Below are positions 53,066 through 61,927 of a stretch of DNA of 64,000 nt, piece after piece (position 1 is the stretch's first letter; each line of letters begins with the position of its first letter). Below the pieces are notes generated by a model. It was not told the origin of the DNA. It saw nothing but the letters and a program-made list of their open reading frames with translations, and did not search any database. A program made the position numbers and the translations under genes. This DNA is from Paragemmobacter straminiformis (GTDB lineage: Bacteria; Pseudomonadota; Alphaproteobacteria; Rhodobacterales; Rhodobacteraceae), in contig NZ_JACLQD010000001.1 of the NCBI RefSeq assembly GCF_014243445.1, positions 496,001-560,000 of the forward strand, read 5' to 3'.

Positions 53066-53626
53066 GTGCGATCCTATGTGTTTGGCCTTGTGCTGCTGAC
53101 CCTGTTGGCCGCCTGTTCCGCAGGCGGCCTGAACCGTTCGGGCGATGCGGGCTTTGCCCCCGGCATCGACAGCCGCCGCGAAGGCGAGGACGGGCTGATC
53201 GTGGGCCACCGGCTGATGGCGGCGGGGGAATACGAGCTGGCGCTGCGGGCCTATTACCGCGCCGCGTCGGAACAGGGGCTGAACAGCGATATCCTTTCGG
53301 CGCTTGGGTCGGCCAACCTCAAACTCGGCAGGCTGGGACAGGCCGAGCAGCTTTTGCGCCGCGCGCTCGAGGCGGATCCGACCTTTGTGCCGGCGCTGAA
53401 CAACCTTGGGGTGGTGCTGATGGAAAAGGGGCAGGCCGGCGAGGCGCGCGTGGTCTTCAAGCAAGCCTATGCGCTGGACAGTGGCGATTCCGACTCGATC
53501 CGCGAAAATCTGCGACTCGCTATCGCGCAAAGCGAATCCGCGCTTTATGATACCCCCCAAGAAAAGCCCGCCTTCAACCTCGTGCGGCGCGGACAGGGGC
53601 GTTACGTCCTTCTCTCGCAGCTATAG
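53066..53626 (+). CDS. tadD: Tad lipoprotein with TPR repeats (TadD)
   Basis: 186 residues with a GTG start (MRSYVFGLVLLTLLAAC, lipobox LAAC at 14-17). At least two tetratricopeptide repeats (GEYELALRAYYRAASEQGL ... LGRLGQAEQLLRRALEADPTFVPALNNLGVV). It is an outer-membrane-linked pilotin-like scaffold for the secretin. It is followed closely by a second TPR lipoprotein gene. Confidence 0.9.
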   Translation: MRSYVFGLVLLTLLAACSAGGLNRSGDAGFAPGIDSRREGEDGLIVGHRLMAAGEYELALRAYYRAASEQGLNSDILSALGSANLKLGRLGQAEQLLRRALEADPTFVPALNNLGVVLMEKGQAGEARVVFKQAYALDSGDSDSIRENLRLAIAQSESALYDTPQEKPAFNLVRRGQGRYVLLSQL

Positions 53627-53662
53627 GCGCCAAGGACGGGATGAGCAGTAAGGACGCCACCG

Positions 53663-54508
53663 ATGCGCCACACCGCCCTTGCGGCCATTTGCCTTGCAGG
53701 CATGGCCCTTCTTGCCGCCTGCCAGCCCTCGGGGAAGGCGGCCTCTGACCGCGCCCTCGCCTCGATCAACGAGGTGGACGACGAGAACCTGAACCAGATC
53801 ATGCTGACGGTCGCCGATCCGGCCGAAGCGGTGGCCTATTTCACCAAGGTCAGCGCCGAGAAGCCGGATGATCCGGACCTGAAACGCAGCCTTGCGAAAT
53901 CGCTGATCCGCGCGGGCAAACCGACCGAGGCGGCGACGGTGCTGAAGGCGATCACCGCCACGCCGGCCGCGACCAACGAGGACCGCGTGAACCTTGCCGA
54001 CGCGATGATCCGCACGAACGACTGGACCGGGGCCAAGGCCGAACTCGACCGCGTGCCGCCCACCTACGAGACCTATGACCGCTACCGCCTCGAGGCGATG
54101 GTGGCCGACAGCCAGAAGAACTGGAAAAAGGCCGACAGCTTTTACGAAATCGCCTCGGGGTTGACGACGAAACCTGCGGGGGTGCTGAACAACTGGGGTT
54201 TCTCGAAGCTGACCCGTCAGGATTATGCCGGTGCGGAACGGCTGTTCACCGAGGCGCTGACCTTTGATGCCAACATGTTCACCGCCAAGAACAACCTGGT
54301 TCTGGCCCGCGGTGCGCAACGAAAGTACGATTTGCCGGTGATTGCCATGACCCAGACCGAACGCGCCGAATTGCTGTACACGCTGGCTTTGACAGCGATC
54401 AAACAGGGGGACCTGACCGTGGGCAAGGGCCTGCTTCAGGACGCCATCGAAACCCATCCGCAGTATTTCGAGGCCGCCGAGCGCAGCCTTCAGGCGCTGG
54501 GGGGCTGA
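53663..54508 (+). CDS. Second TPR lipoprotein of the tad locus
   Basis: 281 residues. Signal peptide with lipobox LLAAC (about residue 14-18), then several TPR-like units (AVAYFTKVSAEKPDDPDLKRSLAKSLIRAGKPTEAATVL ... AGVLNNWGFSKLTRQDYAGAERLFTEALTFDANMFTAKNNLVL ... ERAELLYTLALTAIKQGDLTVGKGLLQDAI). Many Rhodobacterales tad loci carry a second TadD-like gene here; it probably also guides secretin assembly. AAGGA precedes the ATG at 53663. cpaA starts three bases after the stop. Confidence 0.88.
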   Translation: MRHTALAAICLAGMALLAACQPSGKAASDRALASINEVDDENLNQIMLTVADPAEAVAYFTKVSAEKPDDPDLKRSLAKSLIRAGKPTEAATVLKAITATPAATNEDRVNLADAMIRTNDWTGAKAELDRVPPTYETYDRYRLEAMVADSQKNWKKADSFYEIASGLTTKPAGVLNNWGFSKLTRQDYAGAERLFTEALTFDANMFTAKNNLVLARGAQRKYDLPVIAMTQTERAELLYTLALTAIKQGDLTVGKGLLQDAIETHPQYFEAAERSLQALGG

Positions 54509-54511
54509 GCG

Positions 54512-55018
54512 ATGGATATGCCCGTGCTTCCGACGCTGTGGACGGCGCTGTGGTTTCTGCTGCCGGTGGTGCCGATTTCGATCTGGGTGTCGTGGTCCGA
54601 CCTGCGGTCGATGAAGATCCCGAACAAGGCCGTGCTGGCGACCGCCGCCGCCTATCTTGTGATCGGCCCGATCGCGCTGCCGTTCACGATGTGGCTTTGG
54701 GGATGGGCGCTCGGGGCCGGTGTGCTGGTCGCGGGGTTCATCGCCACCTCGGCCGGATTCGTCGGTGCGGGTGACAGCAAATTCGCCGCCGCGATGGCGC
54801 CCTTTTTCATCGGGGGCGATGCGCGCTTCATCCTTGCGCTTTTCGCCGGCTGCCTGCTGGCCGCTTTCGCCACGCACCGGATTTTCGGGCGCATCCCCGC
54901 CTTTCGCCGCGCGACGGCGGATTGGGAAAGCTGGACGCACAAGGATTTTCCGATGGGGCTGGCGCTGTCGGGCACCTTCGTCTTCTACTTTGTCCTCGCT
55001 CTCCTTTTCTCTGCCTGA
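54512..55018 (+). CDS. cpaA: Prepilin peptidase CpaA (TadV)
   Basis: 168-residue A24-family aspartic peptidase, the minimal form without the methylase half. The two catalytic aspartates are in WSDLRSMKIPN (first helix loop) and the GxGD motif of FVGAGDSKFAAA. About five membrane helices are predicted. It should remove the leader of the four Flp pilins encoded upstream. It is the last gene of the tad core here, with the AAA+ gene 59 bases downstream. Confidence 0.94.
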   Translation: MDMPVLPTLWTALWFLLPVVPISIWVSWSDLRSMKIPNKAVLATAAAYLVIGPIALPFTMWLWGWALGAGVLVAGFIATSAGFVGAGDSKFAAAMAPFFIGGDARFILALFAGCLLAAFATHRIFGRIPAFRRATADWESWTHKDFPMGLALSGTFVFYFVLALLFSA

Positions 55019-55077
55019 ATTTTTGCACGATCCGGTAGTATCCCGTTAAGCATGATCGCCCCAAACGGACGCATGCC

Positions 55078-56409
55078 ATGAACGCACCTGTCGCACCGCT
55101 GACCCCTTCGACCCCCGCGATTCAGGCGCCGCCCGTCCCGCGCACGCTGGCGGAAACCGGTCTTGCACCTGTGATGCTGCGTGACATTCTGCTGAAGACC
55201 ATGTTCCGCATGAATGCCGAACATGTCTCGACGCTGGCGCGCATCTGCTGCCTGCCTGCGCCGCTGATCCAGGAACTGATCGACGCCGCCCGCGGCCAGA
55301 AGCTGATCGAGGCGACCGGCACGCTGCACGCCACATCGGGCAACGAGATGGGCTACCAGTTGACCGAAGCGGGCAAGGCCCGCGCGCTGGATGCGCTGTC
55401 GCAGTCGGAATATTATGGGGCGATGCCCGTGCCGCTGGCGGCCTATAAGGAACAGGTCAAACGCCAGTCAATCCGCAACATCACCCTGACGCGGGCGGAA
55501 CTGCTGCGCGGCATGGGGCATCTAATCCTGCCCGACGACTTGATCGACAACCTTGGTCCCGCCGTCACGTCGGGCCGTTCGATCCTGATGTATGGCCCAC
55601 CCGGAAACGGGAAATCGTCGATCTCGAACGGCATCCGCGACGCGCTGGGCGACCGCATCCACGTGCCGCGCGCCATCGAATATTCGGGACAGGTGATTAC
55701 CGTCTATGACCCGATCGTCCATTCCGCGGCCTCGGAAAGCGGGGATGATCCGATGGCGCTGCGCCGTGCCGCGAACCGCTTCGACGCGCGCTATGTGCTG
55801 TGCGAACGGCCCACGGTCATCACCGGGGGCGAACTTACGCTCGACATGCTCGACCTGAAATACAACCCGACCGCGCGCACCTATACGGCCCCTTTGCAGC
55901 TGAAGGCCACGGGCGGCATCTTCATCGTCGACGACCTTGGCCGTCAGGCCGAACCGCCGCAAAAGCTGGTGAACCGCTGGATCGTCCCGCTCGAGGAATC
56001 GCGCGACATCCTTGCGCTGCAATCGGGCGAGAAGTTCACCGTGCCCTTCGATACGCTGGTGATCTTTTCGACCAACTTCCACCCCAACGAAATCTTCGAC
56101 GGCGCGGCGTTGCGGCGGATCTTCTTCAAGATCAAGATCGACGGGCCCAGTCAGGAAAACTTCCTCAAGATCTTCGCGCTTGTCGCGCGCAAGAAGAAGA
56201 TTCCGCTGGACGAAGCCAGCCTCGTGCATCTTCTCAAGGTCAAATACCCGACGATCAACAACACCTACGCCAATTACCAGCCGGTCTATCTGATCGACCA
56301 GATGATCGCGATCTGCGAGTTCGAGGGCATCCCCTACCAGATGACGCCCGAGTTGATCGACCGCGCCTGGGCCAACATGTTCGTGAAGCAGGAAGCCATC
56401 GCAAAGTAG
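55078..56409 (+). CDS. AAA+ family ATPase at the end of the tad locus
   Basis: 443 residues. A Pro-rich start and a winged-helix-like region at about 25-125, then an AAA+ module: Walker A GPPGNGKSS at 173-181, Walker B IFIVDD at 281-286, and a sensor-1 STNF at 331-334. A GAALRRIFFKIKID stretch (arginine finger-like) and a helical lid follow. It resembles uncharacterised AAA ATPases that often accompany tad genes in alphaproteobacteria (from memory). No membrane segment. A remodelling role in pilus assembly is a guess from position. The gene ends nine bases before a 19-bp palindrome copy. Confidence 0.82.
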   Translation: MNAPVAPLTPSTPAIQAPPVPRTLAETGLAPVMLRDILLKTMFRMNAEHVSTLARICCLPAPLIQELIDAARGQKLIEATGTLHATSGNEMGYQLTEAGKARALDALSQSEYYGAMPVPLAAYKEQVKRQSIRNITLTRAELLRGMGHLILPDDLIDNLGPAVTSGRSILMYGPPGNGKSSISNGIRDALGDRIHVPRAIEYSGQVITVYDPIVHSAASESGDDPMALRRAANRFDARYVLCERPTVITGGELTLDMLDLKYNPTARTYTAPLQLKATGGIFIVDDLGRQAEPPQKLVNRWIVPLEESRDILALQSGEKFTVPFDTLVIFSTNFHPNEIFDGAALRRIFFKIKIDGPSQENFLKIFALVARKKKIPLDEASLVHLLKVKYPTINNTYANYQPVYLIDQMIAICEFEGIPYQMTPELIDRAWANMFVKQEAIAK

Positions 56410-56417
56410 CCAGCCGC

Positions 56418-56436
56418 GATTTTTCTGCGAAAAATC
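56418..56436. repeat. 19-bp palindrome GATTTTTC-type, copy 2
   Basis: GATTTTTCTGCGAAAAATC, identical to the copy at 16425-16443, nine bases past the AAA+ stop. Copy 3 lies in the opposite orientation at the other end of the same gap. Confidence 0.7.
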
Positions 56437-56482
56437 CGCCCCCGTCCTGTCAGGGCGGTTCGCGCGACAGGCCCGCGCAATC

Positions 56483-56546
56483 GAGTATTTGGGCAAGGCT
56501 GAAACGGACGGCCTGCCCTTTCAGCCTTGCACGAAATACTCCGGGG
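56483..56546. repeat. Inverted pair of REP-like elements
   Basis: GAGTATTTGGGCAAGGCTGA (from 56483) and its inverted partner, TTTCAGCCTTGCACGAAATA (56519-56538) plus CTCCGGGGGG, form a near-perfect stem of more than 20 bp with a loop of about 15 bases. They sit between the convergent AAA+ and fau genes. No gene is present in 56410-56661. Confidence 0.75.
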
Positions 56547-56625
56547 GGAATCGGCCAACGGCCGATGGGGGGCTGGCCCCCCTTCTTGTTGGCCGGACAT
56601 CCGCGCGCCCCTTTGGCGGTTGCCT

Positions 56626-56644
56626 GATCTTTCGCAGAAAAATC
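56626..56644. repeat. 19-bp palindrome GATTTTTC-type, copy 3 (inverted)
   Basis: GATCTTTCGCAGAAAAATC is the reverse complement of the other copies with one mismatch. With copy 2 it brackets the REP-like inverted pair, making a nested symmetric arrangement. Confidence 0.65.
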
Positions 56645-56661
56645 GGGGCCGCAGCGGGGTG

Positions 56662-57210
56662 TCAGAAAAGGCGCAGGCCCGTTTCGGTCACGATGGCATC
56701 GAGCTTCTGGTCGTATTCGTCGGTCGGCACCTCGGGCAATTCCTGTGCCGCGAAGGCAAAGCCCACCGCCAAGGTCGGCCTGCGCGACCGCAGCAGGGCG
56801 AGCGTGCGGTCATAGAACCCGCCGCCGTAGCCCAGACGGAAGCCCCGCGCGTCGAAGCCGACGAGGGGGACGATGACCACCTCGGGTTCGATCCATGCGC
56901 CCTCGGCCGGGACCATCGCCTTGAAGGTGCCCTCGACCAGCGCACAGCCCGGGGACCATTCGCGGAATTTCAGCGGCGTGTCCTTTGCCATGATGACAGG
57001 CACGCCCACGGCCCCCTGATGCGCGGCCATTGCGGACATCGGGTCGATTTCGGTCCGCATGGCCATGTATCCGGCCAGCGGCTTGCCGCGATGGGCCGAC
57101 AGGTAATCGGCCAGAATCTCGGCCGCCTGCCCCTGCCCTGCGGCAAAGGCACCGGCCCGCGCGGCGAAGCACGCCTTGCGCGCCGCGGCCTTCACCTCGT
57201 CTATGGTCAT
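56662..57210 (-). CDS. fau: 5-formyltetrahydrofolate cyclo-ligase
   Basis: 182 residues. It converts 5-formyl-THF to 5,10-methenyl-THF using ATP. Motifs: N-terminal substrate region KAAARKACFAARAGAFA, AGYMAMRTEIDPMSAM, and the ATP-binding loop LGYGGGFYDRTLALLRSRRP near residues 133-152, typical of the family. The start at 57210 overlaps the mgtE stop by four bases (ATGA), so it is coupled to mgtE. The function link between the two is not obvious beyond shared transcription. Confidence 0.93.
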   Translation of the reverse strand: MTIDEVKAAARKACFAARAGAFAAGQGQAAEILADYLSAHRGKPLAGYMAMRTEIDPMSAMAAHQGAVGVPVIMAKDTPLKFREWSPGCALVEGTFKAMVPAEGAWIEPEVVIVPLVGFDARGFRLGYGGGFYDRTLALLRSRRPTLAVGFAFAAQELPEVPTDEYDQKLDAIVTETGLRLF

Positions 57211-58577
57211 AGCAGCACCATCGTCGCCAGCCCCAGAAATGCAAGATAGCCCATCACATCCGTCAGCGTCGTCACGAAAGTGCCAGAGGCCAAGGCCGGA
57301 TCGAGCCCGAAGCGTTCAAGGGTCAGCGGCACCATGACACCGCCGAAGGCCGCGACGATCTGGTTGGTGATCATCGCGAGGGCCAGCACAAGACCCATCC
57401 ACGGATCGCCCAGCACCAGCGTGCCGACAAGGCCGAGGATCACCGCAAGGACCACCCCGTTGATGGCGCCCGCCGTCACCTCGCGCAGCACCACGCGCCG
57501 CGCGTTGGAACTGGTCAGGTCGCGCGTCGCAAGCGCGCGCACGGCCACCGCCAGCGATTGCGTTCCCGCGATGCCGCCGGTCGAGGCGACGATGGGCATC
57601 ACCGCCGCCAGAGCCACCAGTGCGGCAATCGTCGCCTCGAACCGCGAGATGACGAAGGCCGAGAGCGAGGCCGTGAACAGGTTCACCACGAGCCAGGGCA
57701 AGCGTTGCCGCACGGTGGCGATGGGGCCGTCGAACACGCTTGCCTCTTCGCCGACACCGGCGAGGAGAAGCATGTCCTCCTCGTGTTCCTCGTCCAGCAC
57801 GTTCATCGCGTCGTCTATGGTGATGACGCCGACGAGACGGTCGTTTTCATCGACCACGGGGCAGGAGATGAGGTGATACTGGTTGAAGATATAGGCGACC
57901 TCTTCCTCTTCCTCGGTCGCAACCACGGTGCGGAAGCTGTCTTCGGTGATGTCCTTGAGCCGCACATCGCGCCGCGCGGACAGCAGACGCCCGAGGGTGA
58001 TGTACCCCAGCGGCTTCATGCGGGGATCGACAAGGATGACGTGGTAGAACTGGTCGGGCAGCGCGGTCGCCTCGCGCAGGAAATCGATGGCGTCGCCCAC
58101 GGTCCAATGTTCGGGGGCGACCACCACTTCACGCTGCATCAGACGTCCGGCGGAGCCTTCGGGAAAGCTCATCGCCTGTTCGACGGCAACGCGGTCGACC
58201 AGTTCCAGCGCGTCGAGGATCTTGCCCTGCGCGGGGGCTTCGAGGTCTTCGAGAATGTCCACGACATCGTCGGTGTCGAGGTCGCGCACGGCCTCGGCCA
58301 CCACTTCGGGGGGCAGGCTTTCGATCACCTCTTCGCGGATCGTCTCGTCAAGTTCCGACAGCACGTCGCCGTCGATCTCGCCCGACCAGAGTGCCAGCAG
58401 CTCGCGCCGCTCGGTGGCGCCGATCTGTTCCAGAAGGTCGGCGATGTCGGCGGCGTGCAGCGGTTCGAGAAGGCGGCTGACGAGGGCGGAGTCGCCCTGA
58501 TCGACGGCCTCGCGGATCGCTTCGACCCGGGCCTCGTCCAATTCGACTTCTTCTCCGGCTGCCTCGTATTCCGCCAT
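57207..58577 (-). CDS. mgtE: Magnesium transporter MgtE
   Basis: 456 residues. The N-terminal superhelical domain (residues 15-130, with ADIADLLEQIGATERRELLALW and the acidic DLDTDDVVDILEDLE), two CBS domains (about 135-260, MQREVVVAPEHWTVGDAIDFLRE ... DENDRLVGVITIDDAMNVLDEEHEEDMLLLAGV), then five membrane helices with GGIAGTQSLAVAVRALATRDL, the ion-selectivity PGN/GNxG-like region. It is a Mg2+-gated channel of the inner membrane. It heads a two-gene leftward operon with fau and is divergent from guaD. Confidence 0.95.
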   Translation of the reverse strand: MAEYEAAGEEVELDEARVEAIREAVDQGDSALVSRLLEPLHAADIADLLEQIGATERRELLALWSGEIDGDVLSELDETIREEVIESLPPEVVAEAVRDLDTDDVVDILEDLEAPAQGKILDALELVDRVAVEQAMSFPEGSAGRLMQREVVVAPEHWTVGDAIDFLREATALPDQFYHVILVDPRMKPLGYITLGRLLSARRDVRLKDITEDSFRTVVATEEEEEVAYIFNQYHLISCPVVDENDRLVGVITIDDAMNVLDEEHEEDMLLLAGVGEEASVFDGPIATVRQRLPWLVVNLFTASLSAFVISRFEATIAALVALAAVMPIVASTGGIAGTQSLAVAVRALATRDLTSSNARRVVLREVTAGAINGVVLAVILGLVGTLVLGDPWMGLVLALAMITNQIVAAFGGVMVPLTLERFGLDPALASGTFVTTLTDVMGYLAFLGLATMVLL

Positions 58578-58732
58578 GCCGCCAGCCCCCTATGCGATTA
58601 CCCCGAACCTAGCGAAAGCTGTTTCACCGAAACAGGGGGCGCGGGGAAATTTACCCATGCGCCAATTAGGCATAGCCTGCAAGCAGGCGTTAACGTGCTT
58701 GTGACCGCCGGCGCGACAGGGAAACGAATGAT

Positions 58733-60010
58733 ATGGCCGATCTGCTTCTGGGACAGGTTCTCAGCTTTACCGCCGACCCCTTCGTTGCGGGCGAGTCCGC
58801 GGCGCGGCACGAAAGCCATGGTGCCGTGCTGGTCGAGGCGGGACGCATCCTTGCAACCGGCCCCGCCGACCGTCTGCGCGCCGCGCATCCGCAGGCCCGC
58901 ATCCATGACTACGGGCGCGACCTGATCACTGCGGGTTTCATCGACGCCCATGTGCATTATCCGCAAACCGCGATCATCGCCTCGTGGGGGAAGCGGCTGA
59001 TCGACTGGCTGAACAGCTACACCTTCCCCGAGGAAATGCGGTTCGCCGACGCCGCCTATGCGGCCGAGGTGGCCGAGCGCTACCTGACGCTTGCCACCGC
59101 CCACGGCACCACCACGGCCTGCACCTATTGCACCATCCACCCCGAAAGCGTCGACGCCATCTTCACGGCGGCACAGGCCCGCGGGATGCGGATTTATGCG
59201 GGCAAGACCTGCATGGACCGCAACGCACCCGACGGCCTGCGCGATACCGCGCAGACGGCCTATGACGAGTCAAAGCGCCTGCTCGGGAAGTGGCACGGGG
59301 TGGACCGCCTGTCCTATGTCATCACGCCCCGCTTCTCGCCCACATCGACGCCCGAACAGCTCGGGGCGCTTGGTGCGCTTTGGGGCGAATATCCCGATTG
59401 CCTGATGCAGACCCATCTTTCGGAACAGGTGGACGAGATCGCCTGGGTGAAAGACCTGTTTCCGCAATCGCGCGATTATCTCGACACATACGAGGCGCAG
59501 GGGCTGCTGCGCGAGGGGGCGCTTTTCGGACATGCGATCCATCTGACGCCGCGCGAAAGGGCGCGACTGGTCGAGGCGGGGGCGAGCCTCGTGCATTGCC
59601 CGACCTCGAACACCTTCATCGGATCGGGGTTGTTCGACATGGGGCTTGCGCGCGCGCTTCGCGTGGGATTGGCGACCGATACGGGCGGCGGTTCGAGCTT
59701 TTCCATGCTGCACACGATGGCCGCCGCCTACGAGGTCGCGCAGCTGCGCGGGCAGGCGCTGCACCCGGCGCAGTTGATCTGGCTTGCCACGCAAGGGTCT
59801 GCCCGCGCGCTGCATGCCGAAGACCGCATCGGCAACATCGCTGCGGGGATGGAGGCGGACCTGACGATCCTGAACCTTGCCTCGACCGCCGCCATCGAAC
59901 AGGCCACCCGCCGCGCCGGAACCATCTGGGAGGCGCTGTTCCCGACCATCATGATGGGCGACGACCGCGCTATCCGCGCCACATGGATCAACGGCAAACC
60001 GTCACGCTAG
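58733..60010 (+). CDS. guaD: Guanine deaminase
   Basis: 425-residue amidohydrolase converting guanine to xanthine and ammonia. The metal site HxH is His73-Val-His75 in GFIDAHVHYPQTAII; further ligands are in LMQTHLSEQVDEI (His), GHAIHLTPRE (His) and LATDTGGGSSFSML (Asp). The YTFPEEMRFAD and ASLVHCPTSNTFIGSGLF segments are characteristic of GuaD. It is monocistronic, divergent from mgtE. A purine-degradation partner, the 8-oxoguanine-deaminase-like gene, lies 450 bases further on the other strand. Confidence 0.95.
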   Translation: MADLLLGQVLSFTADPFVAGESAARHESHGAVLVEAGRILATGPADRLRAAHPQARIHDYGRDLITAGFIDAHVHYPQTAIIASWGKRLIDWLNSYTFPEEMRFADAAYAAEVAERYLTLATAHGTTTACTYCTIHPESVDAIFTAAQARGMRIYAGKTCMDRNAPDGLRDTAQTAYDESKRLLGKWHGVDRLSYVITPRFSPTSTPEQLGALGALWGEYPDCLMQTHLSEQVDEIAWVKDLFPQSRDYLDTYEAQGLLREGALFGHAIHLTPRERARLVEAGASLVHCPTSNTFIGSGLFDMGLARALRVGLATDTGGGSSFSMLHTMAAAYEVAQLRGQALHPAQLIWLATQGSARALHAEDRIGNIAAGMEADLTILNLASTAAIEQATRRAGTIWEALFPTIMMGDDRAIRATWINGKPSR

Positions 60011-60061
60011 GCAGAGCCGCCAAGGCGGCACGCCACCCCCGCGCGCCGTGGGCGCGCGACC

Positions 60062-60131
60062 GGGGGGCTTTCCGCCCCCCTGCGGGCCGCGCAGGGCGCG
60101 CCCCTTCCCCCCGAGGATATTTCGACGCGTA
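60062..60131. repeat. REP-like element after guaD
   Basis: GGGGGGC-TTTCC-GCCCCCC hairpin (60062-60080), identical to that after gabT, followed by CCCCCCGAGGATATTTCG (60109-60126 region) and TATGAAAGG. It lies between convergent guaD and rraB and probably ends guaD transcripts. Confidence 0.75.
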
Positions 60132-60140
60132 TGAAAGGCG

Positions 60141-60452
60141 CTATTCGGCCAATTCCCAGCCGTCGGGGTAGAAGTCGTATTTGAGCGCGAGTTCCGTGGA
60201 AAGCCGCTCTTTCTCCCAGATCGCCTCGGGCGTCACGGGAATGGGGCCGAAGCTGGCGATCAGGGTTTCGCCGTCGCTCTCGCGTTTTGTCTTGAACCCC
60301 CGGGCGCGGAGGTCTTTTTCAAAGGCCGCCCAATTGGCGTCGGTCTCTTCCAGAAAGAAGACGAAATCGATCACCGAGGTCGCGGGCAAACCCTGCACCC
60401 CCTTGAACGAGGCGAAGGTTTCGCGCCGCTGCGCCTCGTAGTTATGTGCCAT
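60141..60452 (-). CDS. rraB: RraB-family regulator of ribonuclease E
   Basis: 103 residues with the RraB ferredoxin-like fold: VIDFVFFLEETDANWAAFEKDLRARGFKTKRESDGETLIASFGPIPVTPEAIWEKERLSTELALKYDFYPDGWE. In E. coli RraB binds RNase E and alters which transcripts are cut; the same is assumed here. It starts ten bases after the amidohydrolase stop on the same strand, so it is probably its operon partner. Confidence 0.88.
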   Translation of the reverse strand: MAHNYEAQRRETFASFKGVQGLPATSVIDFVFFLEETDANWAAFEKDLRARGFKTKRESDGETLIASFGPIPVTPEAIWEKERLSTELALKYDFYPDGWELAE

Positions 60453-60462
60453 TGCCTTGCCC

Positions 60463-61800
60463 CTATGCCATAAGCCGCGCCGCGAGCCGGTTCTGCCGCT
60501 CGATCACGCGGGGCAGATCGACCGTGGCCATCTGACCGCCCCTTACCACCTGTCGCCCCTCGACGAACAGGTCCCGCACGCGCATCGGCCCGCAAAAGAC
60601 CAGCGCCGCGACGGGGTCCCACGATCCCGCCGCCTCGATCCCCGATACGTCCCATATGGCCAGATCGGCCCGCTTGCCGACCTCGAGCGATCCGCAATCG
60701 CTGCGGCCAAGAACACGCGCGCCGCCCAGCGTGGCAATCTCCAGCGCCTCGCGCGTGCCCATCGCATCGGCCCCCAGTGCCACGCGTTGCAAAAGCATGG
60801 CCTGCCGCGCCTCGGCCATCAGGTTGCCTGCGTCATTGCTGGCCGACCCGTCCACCCCAAGCCCGACCTTGACGCCCGCATCGCGCATCGCCCGCAAAGG
60901 CGCGATTCCCGACCCGAGCCGGCAGTTGGAACAGGGGCAATGCGCCACCCCCGTTTTCGTCCGCGCGAAAAGGTCGATCTCGCCCGCGTCCAGTTTTACG
61001 CAATGCGCGTGCCAGACATCGTCGCCGGTCCAGCCGAGGTCTTGGGCGTATTGCCCCGGACGGCAGCCGAATTTCGCAAGGGAATAGGCGATGTCCTCGT
61101 CATTCTCGGCCAGATGGGTGTGCAGCATCACCCCCTTGTCCCGCGCCAGAACCGCCGCCTCGCGCATCAGGTCGCGGCTGACGGAAAACGGCGAGCAGGG
61201 CGCAAGGCCCACCCGCACCATCGCCCCTTCGGCCGGATCGTGGAAGGCGTCCACCACCCGCACCATATCGTGCAGGATATCCGCCTCGCGTTCGACCAGA
61301 CTGTCGGGCGGCAAGCCCCCGTCGGACTCGCCGATGCTCATGGCGCCCCGCGTGGGATGAAAACGCAAGCCCAGCTCGGCGGCGGCATGGATCGTATCCT
61401 CGAGCCGCGCGCCGTTCGGGTAAAGATAGAGATGGTCCGAGGTCAGCGAACAGCCCGAGAGCGCCAGTTCCGCCAACCCCACTTGGGCCGAGGTGAACAT
61501 CTCTTCCGGCCCGAAGCGCTGCCAGATCGGGTAAAGCGTCTTGAGCCAGCCGAAGAGCAGCGCATCCTGCCCGCCCGGCACCGCCCGCGTAAGGGTCTGA
61601 TAAAGGTGATGGTGCGTGTTCACCAAACCCGGCGTCACCACGCAGCCCTTGGCCTCGACCACCTCGCCGACGGTCGTCAGCCCCAGACCGACGCCCGCGA
61701 TCACCCCGTCACGGATCAGCACATCACCGCCCGCCACCTCGTCGCGCGTGGCGTTCATCGTCACCACCTCAGCCGCGCCACGGACCAGAACCTCTGCCAT
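60463..61800 (-). CDS. 8-oxoguanine deaminase-like amidohydrolase
   Basis: 445 residues, subtype III amidohydrolase. The HxH motif is in LVNTHHHLYQTLTRA (residues 63-65), with further ligands in VMLHTHLAENDEDI, VWHAHCVKLDAGEI and VGLGVDGSASNDAGN (Asp). The CSLTSDHLYLYPNGAR and HCPCSNCRLGSGIAPLRAM blocks match proteins annotated as 8-oxoguanine deaminase (formerly hydroxyatrazine hydrolase-like). It probably deaminates 8-oxoguanine or isoguanine/cytosine-type bases. The start at 61800 (MAEVLVRGAAEVV) is chosen; the 44-residue extension is Pro/Arg-rich and unconserved-looking. It is transcribed with rraB. Confidence 0.87.
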   Translation of the reverse strand: MAEVLVRGAAEVVTMNATRDEVAGGDVLIRDGVIAGVGLGLTTVGEVVEAKGCVVTPGLVNTHHHLYQTLTRAVPGGQDALLFGWLKTLYPIWQRFGPEEMFTSAQVGLAELALSGCSLTSDHLYLYPNGARLEDTIHAAAELGLRFHPTRGAMSIGESDGGLPPDSLVEREADILHDMVRVVDAFHDPAEGAMVRVGLAPCSPFSVSRDLMREAAVLARDKGVMLHTHLAENDEDIAYSLAKFGCRPGQYAQDLGWTGDDVWHAHCVKLDAGEIDLFARTKTGVAHCPCSNCRLGSGIAPLRAMRDAGVKVGLGVDGSASNDAGNLMAEARQAMLLQRVALGADAMGTREALEIATLGGARVLGRSDCGSLEVGKRADLAIWDVSGIEAAGSWDPVAALVFCGPMRVRDLFVEGRQVVRGGQMATVDLPRVIERQNRLAARLMA

Positions 61801-61927
61801 CGGAATACCCCCCCCCCTGTGCCGACCCTTCGGTTGCGCCAAAAGCGGACCCGCGCGACAGAAGGGGGAAGGACTCGTCGCAGGCAGGGCGAGCTTACCG
61901 CAAAGCGGCAAGACGCTCAAACCCCTG

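Noticed and set aside
58578-58732. Magnesium or purine riboswitch between mgtE and guaD
   Set aside because: No matching conserved core or pairing pattern could be found by eye.
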